From: Fibrobacter sp. UWH6
Lineage (GTDB): Bacteria > Fibrobacterota > Fibrobacteria > Fibrobacterales > Fibrobacteraceae
Direction of reading: 5' to 3'
Assembly: GCF_900142465.1 (NCBI RefSeq)
Contig: NZ_FRAX01000009.1
Location: forward strand, 1-64,000
DNA: 64,000 nt
Part shown: positions 54,911 through 62,868 of the stretch, in pieces
Layout of the letters: each line of letters opens with the position of its first letter
Position numbering within the stretch: position 1 is the first letter of the stretch
Made by a program: the position numbers and the translations under genes
Notes under the pieces: model-generated
What the model was told of the DNA's origin: nothing
Databases searched by the model: none
The model's input: only the letters and a program-made list of their open reading frames with translations

Positions 54911-56656
54911 CTAGCGGGATACCATTTGTTCAAGGCACTGAGAAAAGGATTTCTCTTCATCTATGATGTACACCATAGAAACAAGGCCATAATCGTCAAG
55001 ATAATCCATATTTTCCACACTGCACTGTTCTTGAGAAATCTGTTCAATTTGAGCCTTTCTCCCGGAGCAAACCATATCGCCAGACTTTACGGTCACAGAA
55101 ACATCCTGCCACAGCATATGGGCATGATTCAAGGTAATTTCATAAGTCTTTCCATTGATCGTAACAGTTTCGCTGGTATTTGTGTGGTTTACAATGGTAA
55201 CGCCGTTTTCCAGTTCATCTTCCGGTTCATAGAATTCTTCTTCAAAAGTCAATGATCCCGAACCACTTGCAAGAAGGCTGTGGAGGCGTGCGAAGAATTC
55301 CGAATTCATGTAGTCGTAATCCGGATTCATATCGTAGGCGAAGGTTATTTTTTCCTTTTCAAACTTGACATAAACATTCACATACGAATCACCCACCAAT
55401 TTCCAAACGCCATCGAGCAGTCCAGAAGTACCGCCAATCAATACATCTGTAGAACCAAGGATATCATGGATAAAGAGCGTATCTCCACTAAAATTGTACT
55501 GTGCCGTGTCCTGACGGTTGCTATACCAACCATCAACCCACTTCACTCCCTCACCTTCTTTGAGACAACGACCTTCCAAGCCAAAATCCCAAACTAGAGT
55601 TCCAGCATTTGTTCCAGAGGGTTCTGCACTATAGTAAACCGGCATAAAATCATGGGCTGCGCTAAATTCCTTCGCAAACTTTGAGGAGGAACTTTCTGTC
55701 GTAGCGGATTCACCAGCGGCGATCAGCTGATTCACGCATTCCCCAAATTCCTTTTCATTTCCCCAAGAGTAACGAGTCATGACATCAGGAGTTGCATCCG
55801 AATAATGCAAGCCATCCGCATTTTCCGCCTTGCATACTGCAGGAGTTACATTCAAGGTGCTAAAATATTCCAGGTGACATTTTGCAGCGCCATTAGAAAG
55901 AGTCAGCGATAAATAATCATCAAAGGAATGAACAGAATCTATTTTCAGTTCATAGGTCACACCCTTATAAGTAAAGGTTTCGCTTCGATTATCCTGCTTA
56001 AGAATCGCCACTCCGTAGCGACCAGGATCAACGGCGTGTTCATCGTAAATGAGATCCGCATAAATATCCATGCTGGAATCTTCAAGACCTTCAAAGAACA
56101 TCCACATAAAGAGGGATTGCATATAGTTGAAGTTCTCTTTTTCCAGCACACGGATTTCAATGGAACCTTCGCCAAAATTCCAGTACACGGTATAGGCAGA
56201 ACGACTTAATTGCAGCCAGATTCCCTGAAGCTTTCCAAGCTCGCCGCCAACGAATTTAAGAACCGTAACATTGCCATAATAATCTGGTTCTTCATTCAAG
56301 GCGGTAAGAGTCAAAGTGTCGCCTGCAAAGCTATAGCGGAACAGGCCCCCAGCAAATTGAGTTACACGGTTCAGGTCGTCGACCCACTGGTAAGTTTCGC
56401 CCTGCTTGACACAGCCCGATTCCTGAACAAGACTGATGGAAATAACGCCTGTCGCAGAAGATTCGGAATGTTCCGTTATTTCATAGGAACCCAAAGCATA
56501 CTGGCGGGCCATGGCAAACTCCTTCTGCAGATTTACGCCCGAGTCATCTGTAGTTCCTGCCACAGGTGGATCCGAGGTAAAACCGGAACAGCCGCAAAAA
56601 ATGAGGACCGCCGCAAACACAACTCCAAGAATTCTATTAGGCAAATTACTTCTCAT
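54911..56656 (-). CDS. Lipoprotein with two related repeats
   Basis: This 581-residue protein has a lipoprotein signal ending LIFCGCSGFTSD. It contains two related units of about 260 residues. Each has a ...GCVKQGETYQWVDD / RCLKEGEGVKWVDG box, FAGDTLTL / FSGDTLFI, a GVWKLVG / GIWLQLS strand and an ETFTYKGVTYEL / ETVTINGKTYEI segment, and ends in a CVN/CLE Cys helix. Function unknown. Its start overlaps the end of the TIGR02147-type gene by 11 bp, so the regulator and this lipoprotein are coupled. Confidence 0.75.
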   Translation of the reverse strand: MRSNLPNRILGVVFAAVLIFCGCSGFTSDPPVAGTTDDSGVNLQKEFAMARQYALGSYEITEHSESSATGVISISLVQESGCVKQGETYQWVDDLNRVTQFAGGLFRYSFAGDTLTLTALNEEPDYYGNVTVLKFVGGELGKLQGIWLQLSRSAYTVYWNFGEGSIEIRVLEKENFNYMQSLFMWMFFEGLEDSSMDIYADLIYDEHAVDPGRYGVAILKQDNRSETFTYKGVTYELKIDSVHSFDDYLSLTLSNGAAKCHLEYFSTLNVTPAVCKAENADGLHYSDATPDVMTRYSWGNEKEFGECVNQLIAAGESATTESSSSKFAKEFSAAHDFMPVYYSAEPSGTNAGTLVWDFGLEGRCLKEGEGVKWVDGWYSNRQDTAQYNFSGDTLFIHDILGSTDVLIGGTSGLLDGVWKLVGDSYVNVYVKFEKEKITFAYDMNPDYDYMNSEFFARLHSLLASGSGSLTFEEEFYEPEDELENGVTIVNHTNTSETVTINGKTYEITLNHAHMLWQDVSVTVKSGDMVCSGRKAQIEQISQEQCSVENMDYLDDYGLVSMVYIIDEEKSFSQCLEQMVSR

Positions 56657-57503
56657 CCTTCTCCTCCAATTTTCGGGTCAGGGGAAACATCTGTAAATTG
56701 ATTCGATAAACCCGATCATAGTCCTTGACTTCCGACACGATGGATTCAATTTTCTTGCGGAACTTCGCCATTTCCGTTGCCACACGCTCATAGGCGACGC
56801 GGTCAAGACCCATGGTAATTCCCGACAGGTTCCGTTCCGACCCGTCGAATTCATCCAGGGCATCGGCGGCCAGGTGGGCGAACTGTTTTTGCATGGAACG
56901 AACCGCCACATTGATGGCCGCCTTGTGATCCGCATTGTCAGCAGGATTGATACCTACGTCCGTCTGAACGTACGACACCTCCCCCGCACTTTCAATCTTT
57001 TTCAGCAGTCCCATCTGGACCATTTGATCCAAAGAATAACGTACATCGGCAGCAGGCACAGAGGGGCATAGCATGCGGGCCATTTCAAGGGGCCTTGCCC
57101 CCGGCATAATGGGAGCAAGTTCACGCAACGTAGGGTTAATCCAGCTGGAAAAATAAGCGTATGCCTCACCGCCTAAAACACGGACCTTGTTAGCATCTGC
57201 CAGGCGGCACATTTCACCATAGGCCGCTTGTTTTTCTTCGTTTGTCTGGGCGTCGCAAAATTCCACCATGCGGCAGAAATATTCCGCCTGGTATCCGGTT
57301 AGCCCCATGGCCTTGGCAACACATTCCGCACCAGCCTTACGCAAGCGGGTCTTGCCATCACACACCAGTTTCAAATATCCCGACGAAGCAAAACCGGAGA
57401 GCTTGGAAAATTCACGCCACGTAAAAGCGGAAGTTCTCTTACGCTCTTCGTAGAACTCCCGCATATAGCTGCGATAATCAAGATATTCAACAATAGGTTT
57501 CAT
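56646..57503 (-). CDS. TIGR02147-type Fibrobacter paralogous protein, putative regulator
   Basis: This 285-residue protein begins VEYLDYRSYMREFYEERKR. It has a Cro/XRE-like helix-turn-helix (FTWREFSKLSGFASSGYLKLVCDGKTRL in residues 23-50), then AEYFCRMVEF, an EAYAYFSSW motif and MGLLKK. This is the second large paralogous family of Fibrobacter succinogenes. Its start follows the stop of the barrel gene without a gap and its end overlaps the lipoprotein gene. The recurring link of this family to envelope genes suggests local control of surface proteins. Confidence 0.88.
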   Translation of the reverse strand: MKPIVEYLDYRSYMREFYEERKRTSAFTWREFSKLSGFASSGYLKLVCDGKTRLRKAGAECVAKAMGLTGYQAEYFCRMVEFCDAQTNEEKQAAYGEMCRLADANKVRVLGGEAYAYFSSWINPTLRELAPIMPGARPLEMARMLCPSVPAADVRYSLDQMVQMGLLKKIESAGEVSYVQTDVGINPADNADHKAAINVAVRSMQKQFAHLAADALDEFDGSERNLSGITMGLDRVAYERVATEMAKFRKKIESIVSEVKDYDRVYRINLQMFPLTRKLEEKDEK

Positions 57504-58268
57504 CTAGAACCAATAACCTATTCCCAACTGTATTTTCAACAACTTATAGTAGGAGCCAATTGCCGTTGAGGCCTCTTTGTAATAACTCTCCACATTTCCA
57601 TCAACGTCAACACTACCCCATCCATATCCATATTTGTATCTGACTTTATCAGCGTCCACAAGATCCGTCAGCTGATAGCTAGCTCTCAAATCCACGAACA
57701 AACCAAAATCAAAAACGTGTCCCACGGCAGCTGCCAGGCTCACTCCATAATTGCGGCCATGATCCAGCGCTTGTTCCTTGAATTCAGTGGTATAATAGTC
57801 ATATGTTTTCGCAACCATAAAATCAAGGACAACACCACCTTCCACAAATAAAATTCCAGGAATTCGCCATTGTGCAAAAATAGGGATTTCAATGAAGTAC
57901 TGCTGCAGCATTTCATAGCCGTCATAACCACAATCTGCATGACACATCTCACCCAAAACTTCACCAGTTTCCGAATCAAGAGGAGCAACCATTTCACCGC
58001 AGTCAACACTGGTATAGACAGAGTAATTGCGGTAATCCAAGCCAATACCGGAATGCAAATAAAAATGATCCGTCAAACCGTATGCAAAATCGAAAGACAA
58101 TGTTCCATAAACACCTCCATTGGACGGATAAATATCCGGAACAGCATCCGTCTTTGTCCACATCAGGCCCATTCCGAAGCGTGCTCCAAGATCCAGTTTT
58201 TCAGAGAGCGTTGCAGCCATGGCGTTCAGAGACAGCATTATCACCAATACGGCTACCAGTTTTCGCAT
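57504..58268 (-). CDS. Outer-membrane beta-barrel protein
   Basis: The protein (254 residues from MRKLVAVLVIMLSLNAMAATLSEK) has a signal peptide and eight or so amphipathic strands with the GARFGMGLMW, YLHSGIGLDYRNYSV and VSLAAAVGHVFDFGLFVDLRASYQL segments of PorT/OmpW-like barrels. It ends KIQLGIGYWF, with the terminal aromatic residue needed for outer-membrane insertion. Two Cys pairs (VDCGEM, MCHADCG) lie in a loop. It is the first gene of the envelope operon. Confidence 0.8.
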   Translation of the reverse strand: MRKLVAVLVIMLSLNAMAATLSEKLDLGARFGMGLMWTKTDAVPDIYPSNGGVYGTLSFDFAYGLTDHFYLHSGIGLDYRNYSVYTSVDCGEMVAPLDSETGEVLGEMCHADCGYDGYEMLQQYFIEIPIFAQWRIPGILFVEGGVVLDFMVAKTYDYYTTEFKEQALDHGRNYGVSLAAAVGHVFDFGLFVDLRASYQLTDLVDADKVRYKYGYGWGSVDVDGNVESYYKEASTAIGSYYKLLKIQLGIGYWF

Positions 58269-58372
58269 AAAAAGACCTCCTAAGTCCCCTATAACTTTTG
58301 TTTTTTGCAAACAAGTTCCTCCCTGCCCGCATCAAAAATATAGGTAGTTCAAGTATCCGCAACAACACCATC

Positions 58373-58463
58373 AAGAAACAAATTTTGTTAATTTCATAGA
58401 ATTTTAAGCATTTTTACAAAATTTTATCATTTTCAGAAAAATCTATGAAACAATTTGTTTCTT
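58373..58463. repeat. Long inverted repeat upstream of the envelope operon
   Basis: AAGAAACAAATT...TTTCATAGA (58373-58400) is inverted as TCTATGAAACAATTTGTTTCTT (58442-58463, described as its complement). The left arm has a few extra bases in the middle. About 40 bp of AT-rich DNA lie between the arms. It could be a promoter-region operator or an inverted-repeat transposon remnant. The rest of 58269-58372 holds nothing recognisable. Confidence 0.45.
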
Positions 58464-58468
58464 AGAGA

Positions 58469-58496
58469 AACAAAAAGACGCCGCAATCGCGACGTC
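58469..58496 (-). terminator. Terminator of the exported nitroreductase gene
   Basis: Minus strand: GACGTCGC-GATT-GCGGCGTC followed by TTTTTG, about 70 bp after the stop codon. Confidence 0.75.
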
Positions 58497-58568
58497 CTAA
58501 ACTGAAACAGCTGATGCTGACCTGCGCCAACACGACTGTTCAACAAACACAAGCATGACAGCAGGAAA

Positions 58569-59207
58569 CTACTTTTCGTAACCCACAGCGTGGTTCAGCA
58601 TGGGAATCTGCTTTTCGTTTAGGCCCAGAAGTTTCTGGAGGCCCGTCTTGTCCATGGAGGCGCGGACGCGGGTGTCAATCTTTGCGCCAGCGCAATAGAT
58701 GCTAATGTTTTCAGAAACGATGCCTGCATCCATGGCGCCGGTCATCTTCTGGCTTTCGGCATCACCGCGATCGAACTTGGAAACATCAGTCACCAGCAAG
58801 ATGATGACCGGAGTCTTCATACGTTCGGTGAAGAGGGCGCGGTTGTCACCTTCCACCACAAGGTTCATAGCATGGGCCTTCGGGTCATACTTGTAAGCAG
58901 CCTGGGTGGTGAAAACATAAAGATCCACATCCTGCTTGTTCAGCGCAGAAGGTGCTGTGCGGTGCCCCGTTTCAGGACGGTTAATGCCGTTGGCTGCCCA
59001 CAGGATATTTCCGATTTCCTTATAGGAAACAACCTTCTCGGTGAAGCCCTGTGCAGACTTGCGATTCTGCAAGGCGTCCATGACATCAGTCTTCAATGCC
59101 TTGGGCGGAGCGTCAAACTTGATGGTCTTTGCAAGTTCCGGCTTTGCGGTGGCGAAGGCGAAAGTGCAGCAAGTCAATGCGAGGGCGAGAAATGTTTTCA
59201 ATTTCAT
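58569..59207 (-). CDS. Exported SagB/ThcOx-type nitroreductase-like protein
   Basis: This 212-residue protein has a signal peptide (MKLKTFLALALTCCTFAFATA). A nitroreductase fold follows, with QNRKSAQGFTEKVVSYKEIGNILWAANGINR, the HRTAPSALNKQDVDLYVF FMN-binding stretch and a C-terminal GLNEKQIPMLNHAVGYEK. SagB-type flavoenzymes oxidise or reduce small molecules using FMN. Export is unusual and matches the exported flavodoxins elsewhere in the window. It has its own terminator and no operon partner. Confidence 0.82.
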   Translation of the reverse strand: MKLKTFLALALTCCTFAFATAKPELAKTIKFDAPPKALKTDVMDALQNRKSAQGFTEKVVSYKEIGNILWAANGINRPETGHRTAPSALNKQDVDLYVFTTQAAYKYDPKAHAMNLVVEGDNRALFTERMKTPVIILLVTDVSKFDRGDAESQKMTGAMDAGIVSENISIYCAGAKIDTRVRASMDKTGLQKLLGLNEKQIPMLNHAVGYEK

Positions 59208-59308
59208 GTTTACTCCTATTTAATCATCCACAAGGTAGTAAAAATTTTAGCTCCAATAGACGACACCATATTTGCCAAGGACCAAAGCAAAACTTTGCTG
59301 CATTTCTC

Positions 59309-59333
59309 AAACTCCAACAACTTGTTGGAGTTT
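59309..59333. promoter_or_regulatory. Near-perfect palindrome before the DUF3791/DUF3990 module
   Basis: AAACTCCAACAA-C-TTGTTGGAGTTT has 12-bp arms around one central base, ending 39 bp upstream of the DUF3791 start. The position and symmetry fit the autoregulatory operator of a toxin-antitoxin operon. Confidence 0.6.
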
Positions 59334-59372
59334 TGCAAGATACCATATCCAGATTTTTATATATTGAAGAAC

Positions 59373-59585
59373 ATGAGTGAAAGCACCCAGATTATCTATA
59401 TGCAGACAAGGCTCGTTCGACTTATGTCCGAAGAAACGGGAGTGTCCATTGCTGCAGTAGCAACCCAGTTCAAGGAACAGGGAGTTTTTCACTATATCAA
59501 GCGAATGTGGGACTTGTTCAATATTGAAGGCGACCAGGCGGTTCTTGAAGACATAAGGCAATACCTCAAGTCAAAGGGCGTGTAA
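59373..59585 (+). CDS. DUF3791-type small protein (putative antitoxin)
   Basis: The protein (70 residues from MSESTQIIYMQTRLVRLMSEETG) has the helical pattern IYMQTRLVRLMSEE...FKEQGVFHYIKRMWDLFNIEG of DUF3791 proteins, which occur next to DUF3990. The longer frame from 58872 is antisense to the nitroreductase. It ends 1 bp before the DUF3990 gene. Likely the antitoxin or an accessory of the following protein. Confidence 0.8.
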   Translation: MSESTQIIYMQTRLVRLMSEETGVSIAAVATQFKEQGVFHYIKRMWDLFNIEGDQAVLEDIRQYLKSKGV

Positions 59586-59586
59586 A

Positions 59587-60147
59587 ATGCTTGATTTGAA
59601 TCAGCGAACCATTCTGTACCACGGAAGTTTTTGCGAAGTATCTTCACCTGACTTGTCTAAGTGCGCCAAGTATAAGGATTTCGGTCAAGGTTTCTACCTT
59701 ACAACAGACAAGGAACAAGCTAAATCCTTTGCAAAGATTTCTACAAGAAAAGCGCAGGAATCTGGAGTAATTCCAACCCAGCAGAATTTTGGAGTTGTGT
59801 CTTCCTTTGAATACATACCGGCCAATCTCCGAACCCAAATCTTTTCAACGGCCGATGCCGACTGGCTACATTGCATTGTCGCTCATCGAAAAAAGGGGCT
59901 TTTCAATTCCCTTGTTCAGGATTTTGAAAAATACGATATCGTTGGTGGCAAGATTGCAAACGACGCAACAAACATCACAATAACCACCTACATGACAGGA
60001 ACCTTCGGAGATGTCGGCTCTCAACAGGCAGATGAAATATGCATACGCCTGTTACTCCCCGAACGATTAAAGGACCAGTACTGCTTTAGAACAACAATCG
60101 CATTACAGCAACTTGCATTTATCAAAAGCGAGCGTATATGGCAGTAA
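59587..60147 (+). CDS. DUF3990-type ADP-ribosyltransferase-like protein (putative toxin)
   Basis: This 186-residue protein contains ILYHGSFCEVSSPDL, then FGQGFYLTTDKEQAKSFA, the pattern of DUF3990 and related ART/RES-fold domains (H-G then G-x-GFY). It also has HCIVAHRKKGL, YDIVGGKIANDAT and a C-terminal QLAFIKSERIW that closes the family. Such proteins probably modify a target with ADP-ribose or cleave NAD. It lies between the DUF3791 gene and a 75-residue gene it overlaps by 10 bp, giving a three-gene unit. The toxin role is inferred from context. Confidence 0.8.
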   Translation: MLDLNQRTILYHGSFCEVSSPDLSKCAKYKDFGQGFYLTTDKEQAKSFAKISTRKAQESGVIPTQQNFGVVSSFEYIPANLRTQIFSTADADWLHCIVAHRKKGLFNSLVQDFEKYDIVGGKIANDATNITITTYMTGTFGDVGSQQADEICIRLLLPERLKDQYCFRTTIALQQLAFIKSERIWQ

Positions 60148-60365
60148 CAAAAGAACAAATTCAGGCCGCAATGGAACTTTTGACAACTATGGTTGTCGAG
60201 TCCATTTCCAAGGAAGACCATCTTGATGCAGCCGACGTTTTACCCGATTTTTTGAATTCCAAAACCGGGAAAATGCTCTTTGATGAAAGTCTCAAGCTAT
60301 GGTGCGAAGGCCCCTCGCACATCGAGGAACTGTATAGAGCCGAGCTACAGAAAGCTCACGACTAA
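60138..60365 (+). CDS. Small third protein of the DUF3791/DUF3990 unit
   Basis: This 75-residue, highly helical acidic protein (MAVTKEQIQAAMELLTTMVVESISKEDHL, FDESLKLWCEG) overlaps the end of the DUF3990 gene by 10 bp. Small acidic helical proteins in this position may be antitoxins or chaperones. The family is not recognised with certainty. Confidence 0.65.
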   Translation: MAVTKEQIQAAMELLTTMVVESISKEDHLDAADVLPDFLNSKTGKMLFDESLKLWCEGPSHIEELYRAELQKAHD

Positions 60366-60386
60366 AGGCCGTTGGATAGACGGTTC

Positions 60387-61470
60387 ATGAAGAAAATGAC
60401 ACGGGCATCACCCCAAACTATAATCCTTCTATTAGCAGTCTTTGTTATTGGGTGTGCGTCAACATCCCCTAATTCTAAGAATGGCCCAAATCATCAGTAC
60501 GAAAAATCAACAGACACTGTCCATGTTTCCAAAATCAATGCCGTTGAAAAATACCCTTTCCCACAAGACTTTGATAGCGATGCCTATAAATACAGAACGG
60601 GTATTCCCCACAAACAAATCGTTAATTTTATTGAAAACGACGAAAACGATTCTCTACGGCAGAACGAAACAGAAAGGTACGTTACAAATCTTACATCCTT
60701 AATAGATTCCGTTGCAAAAAATGATTTTGAAAAAGTCAAAATGATTTATGACGCATTGGCGCTGCTACTTGATTTCAAGCGCCTTTAATGTCAATACATC
60801 GAAATCAAACCATCAACTAACCAAGAAAATCAGTCGCGACGAATTTAAAAATAGACCTCTCCTAGATCCCATTTTTTTCGACTTATTTGAATCTCCCAAC
60901 AAACTGCAGGCGACCAACAATATTGATAGTTCATATCAGCTAGACCTTATTCAAAAACGGGATGCAAAATTTATATTGAATGTTTACGATTTACAGACCA
61001 ACCAACCTGTACAAAACAGAGCTCTATTGATACACAATCGTGAAAAATTACAAATAGAATTCCAGGCACCTTACGCAGGAATCTTTCAAGCTTTTTTAAT
61101 GCATAACGTTAAAGATAACGCTTATAGCAGCATAGCATCTTTTTCGATTAGCGCAAATAAGGCTAGTAATATCCAGCACCCAACTTATTTTCACTCATCA
61201 GCAAAGGACATCAAGATAGAGTCACCACTAGTTCAGTTACATGCAGATTCAACATACGAATTTAAAATAAAAGTTTCAAATAAAAAATATGCTCTTCTTT
61301 TTTGCAACGGAAAGAAAAATCGTCTCAAAAATCAGGGCAACGGATTCTTTTCAAAAAAAATAAAGATTCCCAGCAATGCAACTGAAGTACTTATAGAAGT
61401 CTCTGACACGGAACATGGGCGATATGAAGCAATTGCCAAATATCCTGTAACAAACAATGCAAATTTTTAG
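60387..61470 (+). pseudogene. Transglutaminase-like lipoprotein missing its catalytic core
   Basis: The first frame (60387-60788) gives a lipoprotein signal (LAVFVIGCAST) and the N-terminal helix region of transglutaminase-like proteins, ending NDFEKVKMIYDALALLLDF. That is exactly where the core with the catalytic Cys-His-Asp normally begins. The frame then stops. In another frame (about 60780-61470) the C-terminal part appears: LTKKISRDEFKNRPLLDPIFF, a family landmark that follows the core, and a beta domain to the end. About 100 core codons are missing. Either a deletion in the genome or an assembly error caused this. Confidence 0.7.
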
Positions 61471-61493
61471 CATGCATTCCCATTTTCAGGATC

Positions 61494-62735
61494 CTATTTA
61501 AGCAATTTACGGACACTTTCCAGTCGGTTCAATGCATCAATCAAGGTTTCGTCCTTCTTGGCGAAATGGAATCGCACCAGATGGTTCACAGGTTCCCTAA
61601 AGAAGCTACTGCCAGGCACTGCGGCGACACCAACTTTCTTTGCCAAATCCATGCAGAAAAGTTCATCGGGACGAACGGAACCCGAGCCCGTCATGCCGAT
61701 TCCCAGGCCCGCGGCGGAACCGCTTGCTACGAGGCTCGCCAGCTTGCGATCGTAACCGAATTCTGAAATATCCACCATCACGAAGTAGGTGCCCTGAGGT
61801 TCTGTAAACTTGAATCCCAGATTGCGGAGGCCGTCAGTAAACAGTTCCTTCATGTGAGTGTAATGGGCCTGCAGTCCGGTATAATATTCGTCGCCAAAAT
61901 TCATGGCGGTGACGCCCACTTCTTGCAACGGCGAAGAAGCCCCCACCACAGTAAAGTCGTGAACCTTCTTGATGCGTTCCATGATGGGCTCGGGCGCAAG
62001 AATGTAACCCAGGCGCCAACCTGTAATGGAATAAGTCTTGGAAAGGCTGGAACATTCGATGGTACGCTCACGCATGCCAGGCAACGTAGCCATGTGGGTA
62101 TGAACGTGAGGCGCAAAAATAATGTGCTCGTACACCTCATCCGTAATCACATACAAATCATACTTGATGGCAAGATCCGCAATAATCTGCAGTTCCGCAC
62201 GAGTAAAAACCTTACCGCTAGGATTCGAAGGATTGCAAAGCACCAGAGCCTTTACGCCCGGCTGCTTCATGGCATCTTCAAGGACGTTGGCGTCGAAGGT
62301 AAAATCGTCAGGATTCAGCGGCACATAAATAGGAGTAGCGCCGCTCAAAATCGTATCCGCCGTATAGTTCTCGTAGAACGGAGAGAAGATCACCACCTTG
62401 TCGCCGGGATTGCAAACCGACATCATGGTGATCATCATGGCTTCGGTACTGCCGCAAGTAATGACGCATTCCTTTTCGGGGTCAAAGCGCATGCCGCTGA
62501 AATGTTCCTGCTTATTGCAAACCGCCTCACGGAAATTCTTGGCACCGATGGTCAGCGCATACTGATGAGGACCGGACTTGGCCACTTCCGCCATGCGGTT
62601 CTGCAATTCCACCGGCGGGTCAAAATCCGGAAAACCCTGAGACAAATTGACGGCACCGCAAGAATAGGCAATGCGGGTCATGTAACGGATAACAGATTCC
62701 GTAAAATGGCTAGTGCGATCGCTTAAAGGTTTCAT
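61494..62735 (-). CDS. Class I/II aminotransferase (methionine/kynurenine aminotransferase-like)
   Basis: This 413-residue fold-type I PLP enzyme has VNLSQGFPDFDPP, ITCGSTEAMM, NPSNPSGKVF, VITDEVYEH and the PLP lysine in SSLSKTYSITGWRLGY. These are features of the YbdL/KAT subgroup, which transaminates methionine, kynurenine and aromatic amino acids. A direct link to methionine salvage would fit the window, but substrate cannot be assigned. It stands alone with no clear operator. Confidence 0.9.
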   Translation of the reverse strand: MKPLSDRTSHFTESVIRYMTRIAYSCGAVNLSQGFPDFDPPVELQNRMAEVAKSGPHQYALTIGAKNFREAVCNKQEHFSGMRFDPEKECVITCGSTEAMMITMMSVCNPGDKVVIFSPFYENYTADTILSGATPIYVPLNPDDFTFDANVLEDAMKQPGVKALVLCNPSNPSGKVFTRAELQIIADLAIKYDLYVITDEVYEHIIFAPHVHTHMATLPGMRERTIECSSLSKTYSITGWRLGYILAPEPIMERIKKVHDFTVVGASSPLQEVGVTAMNFGDEYYTGLQAHYTHMKELFTDGLRNLGFKFTEPQGTYFVMVDISEFGYDRKLASLVASGSAAGLGIGMTGSGSVRPDELFCMDLAKKVGVAAVPGSSFFREPVNHLVRFHFAKKDETLIDALNRLESVRKLLK

Positions 62736-62868
62736 AAAAAACGTTCTTTTTTACAAATTCATTTTTCAAGTTTGCGGAAACGATCTGCTTTAAATATGGG
62801 TTTAAGCAATTCAGATCCGCATACTATAAAAAAATAGAAATATGGAAGTCACAAAAGGAACTGCAAAC

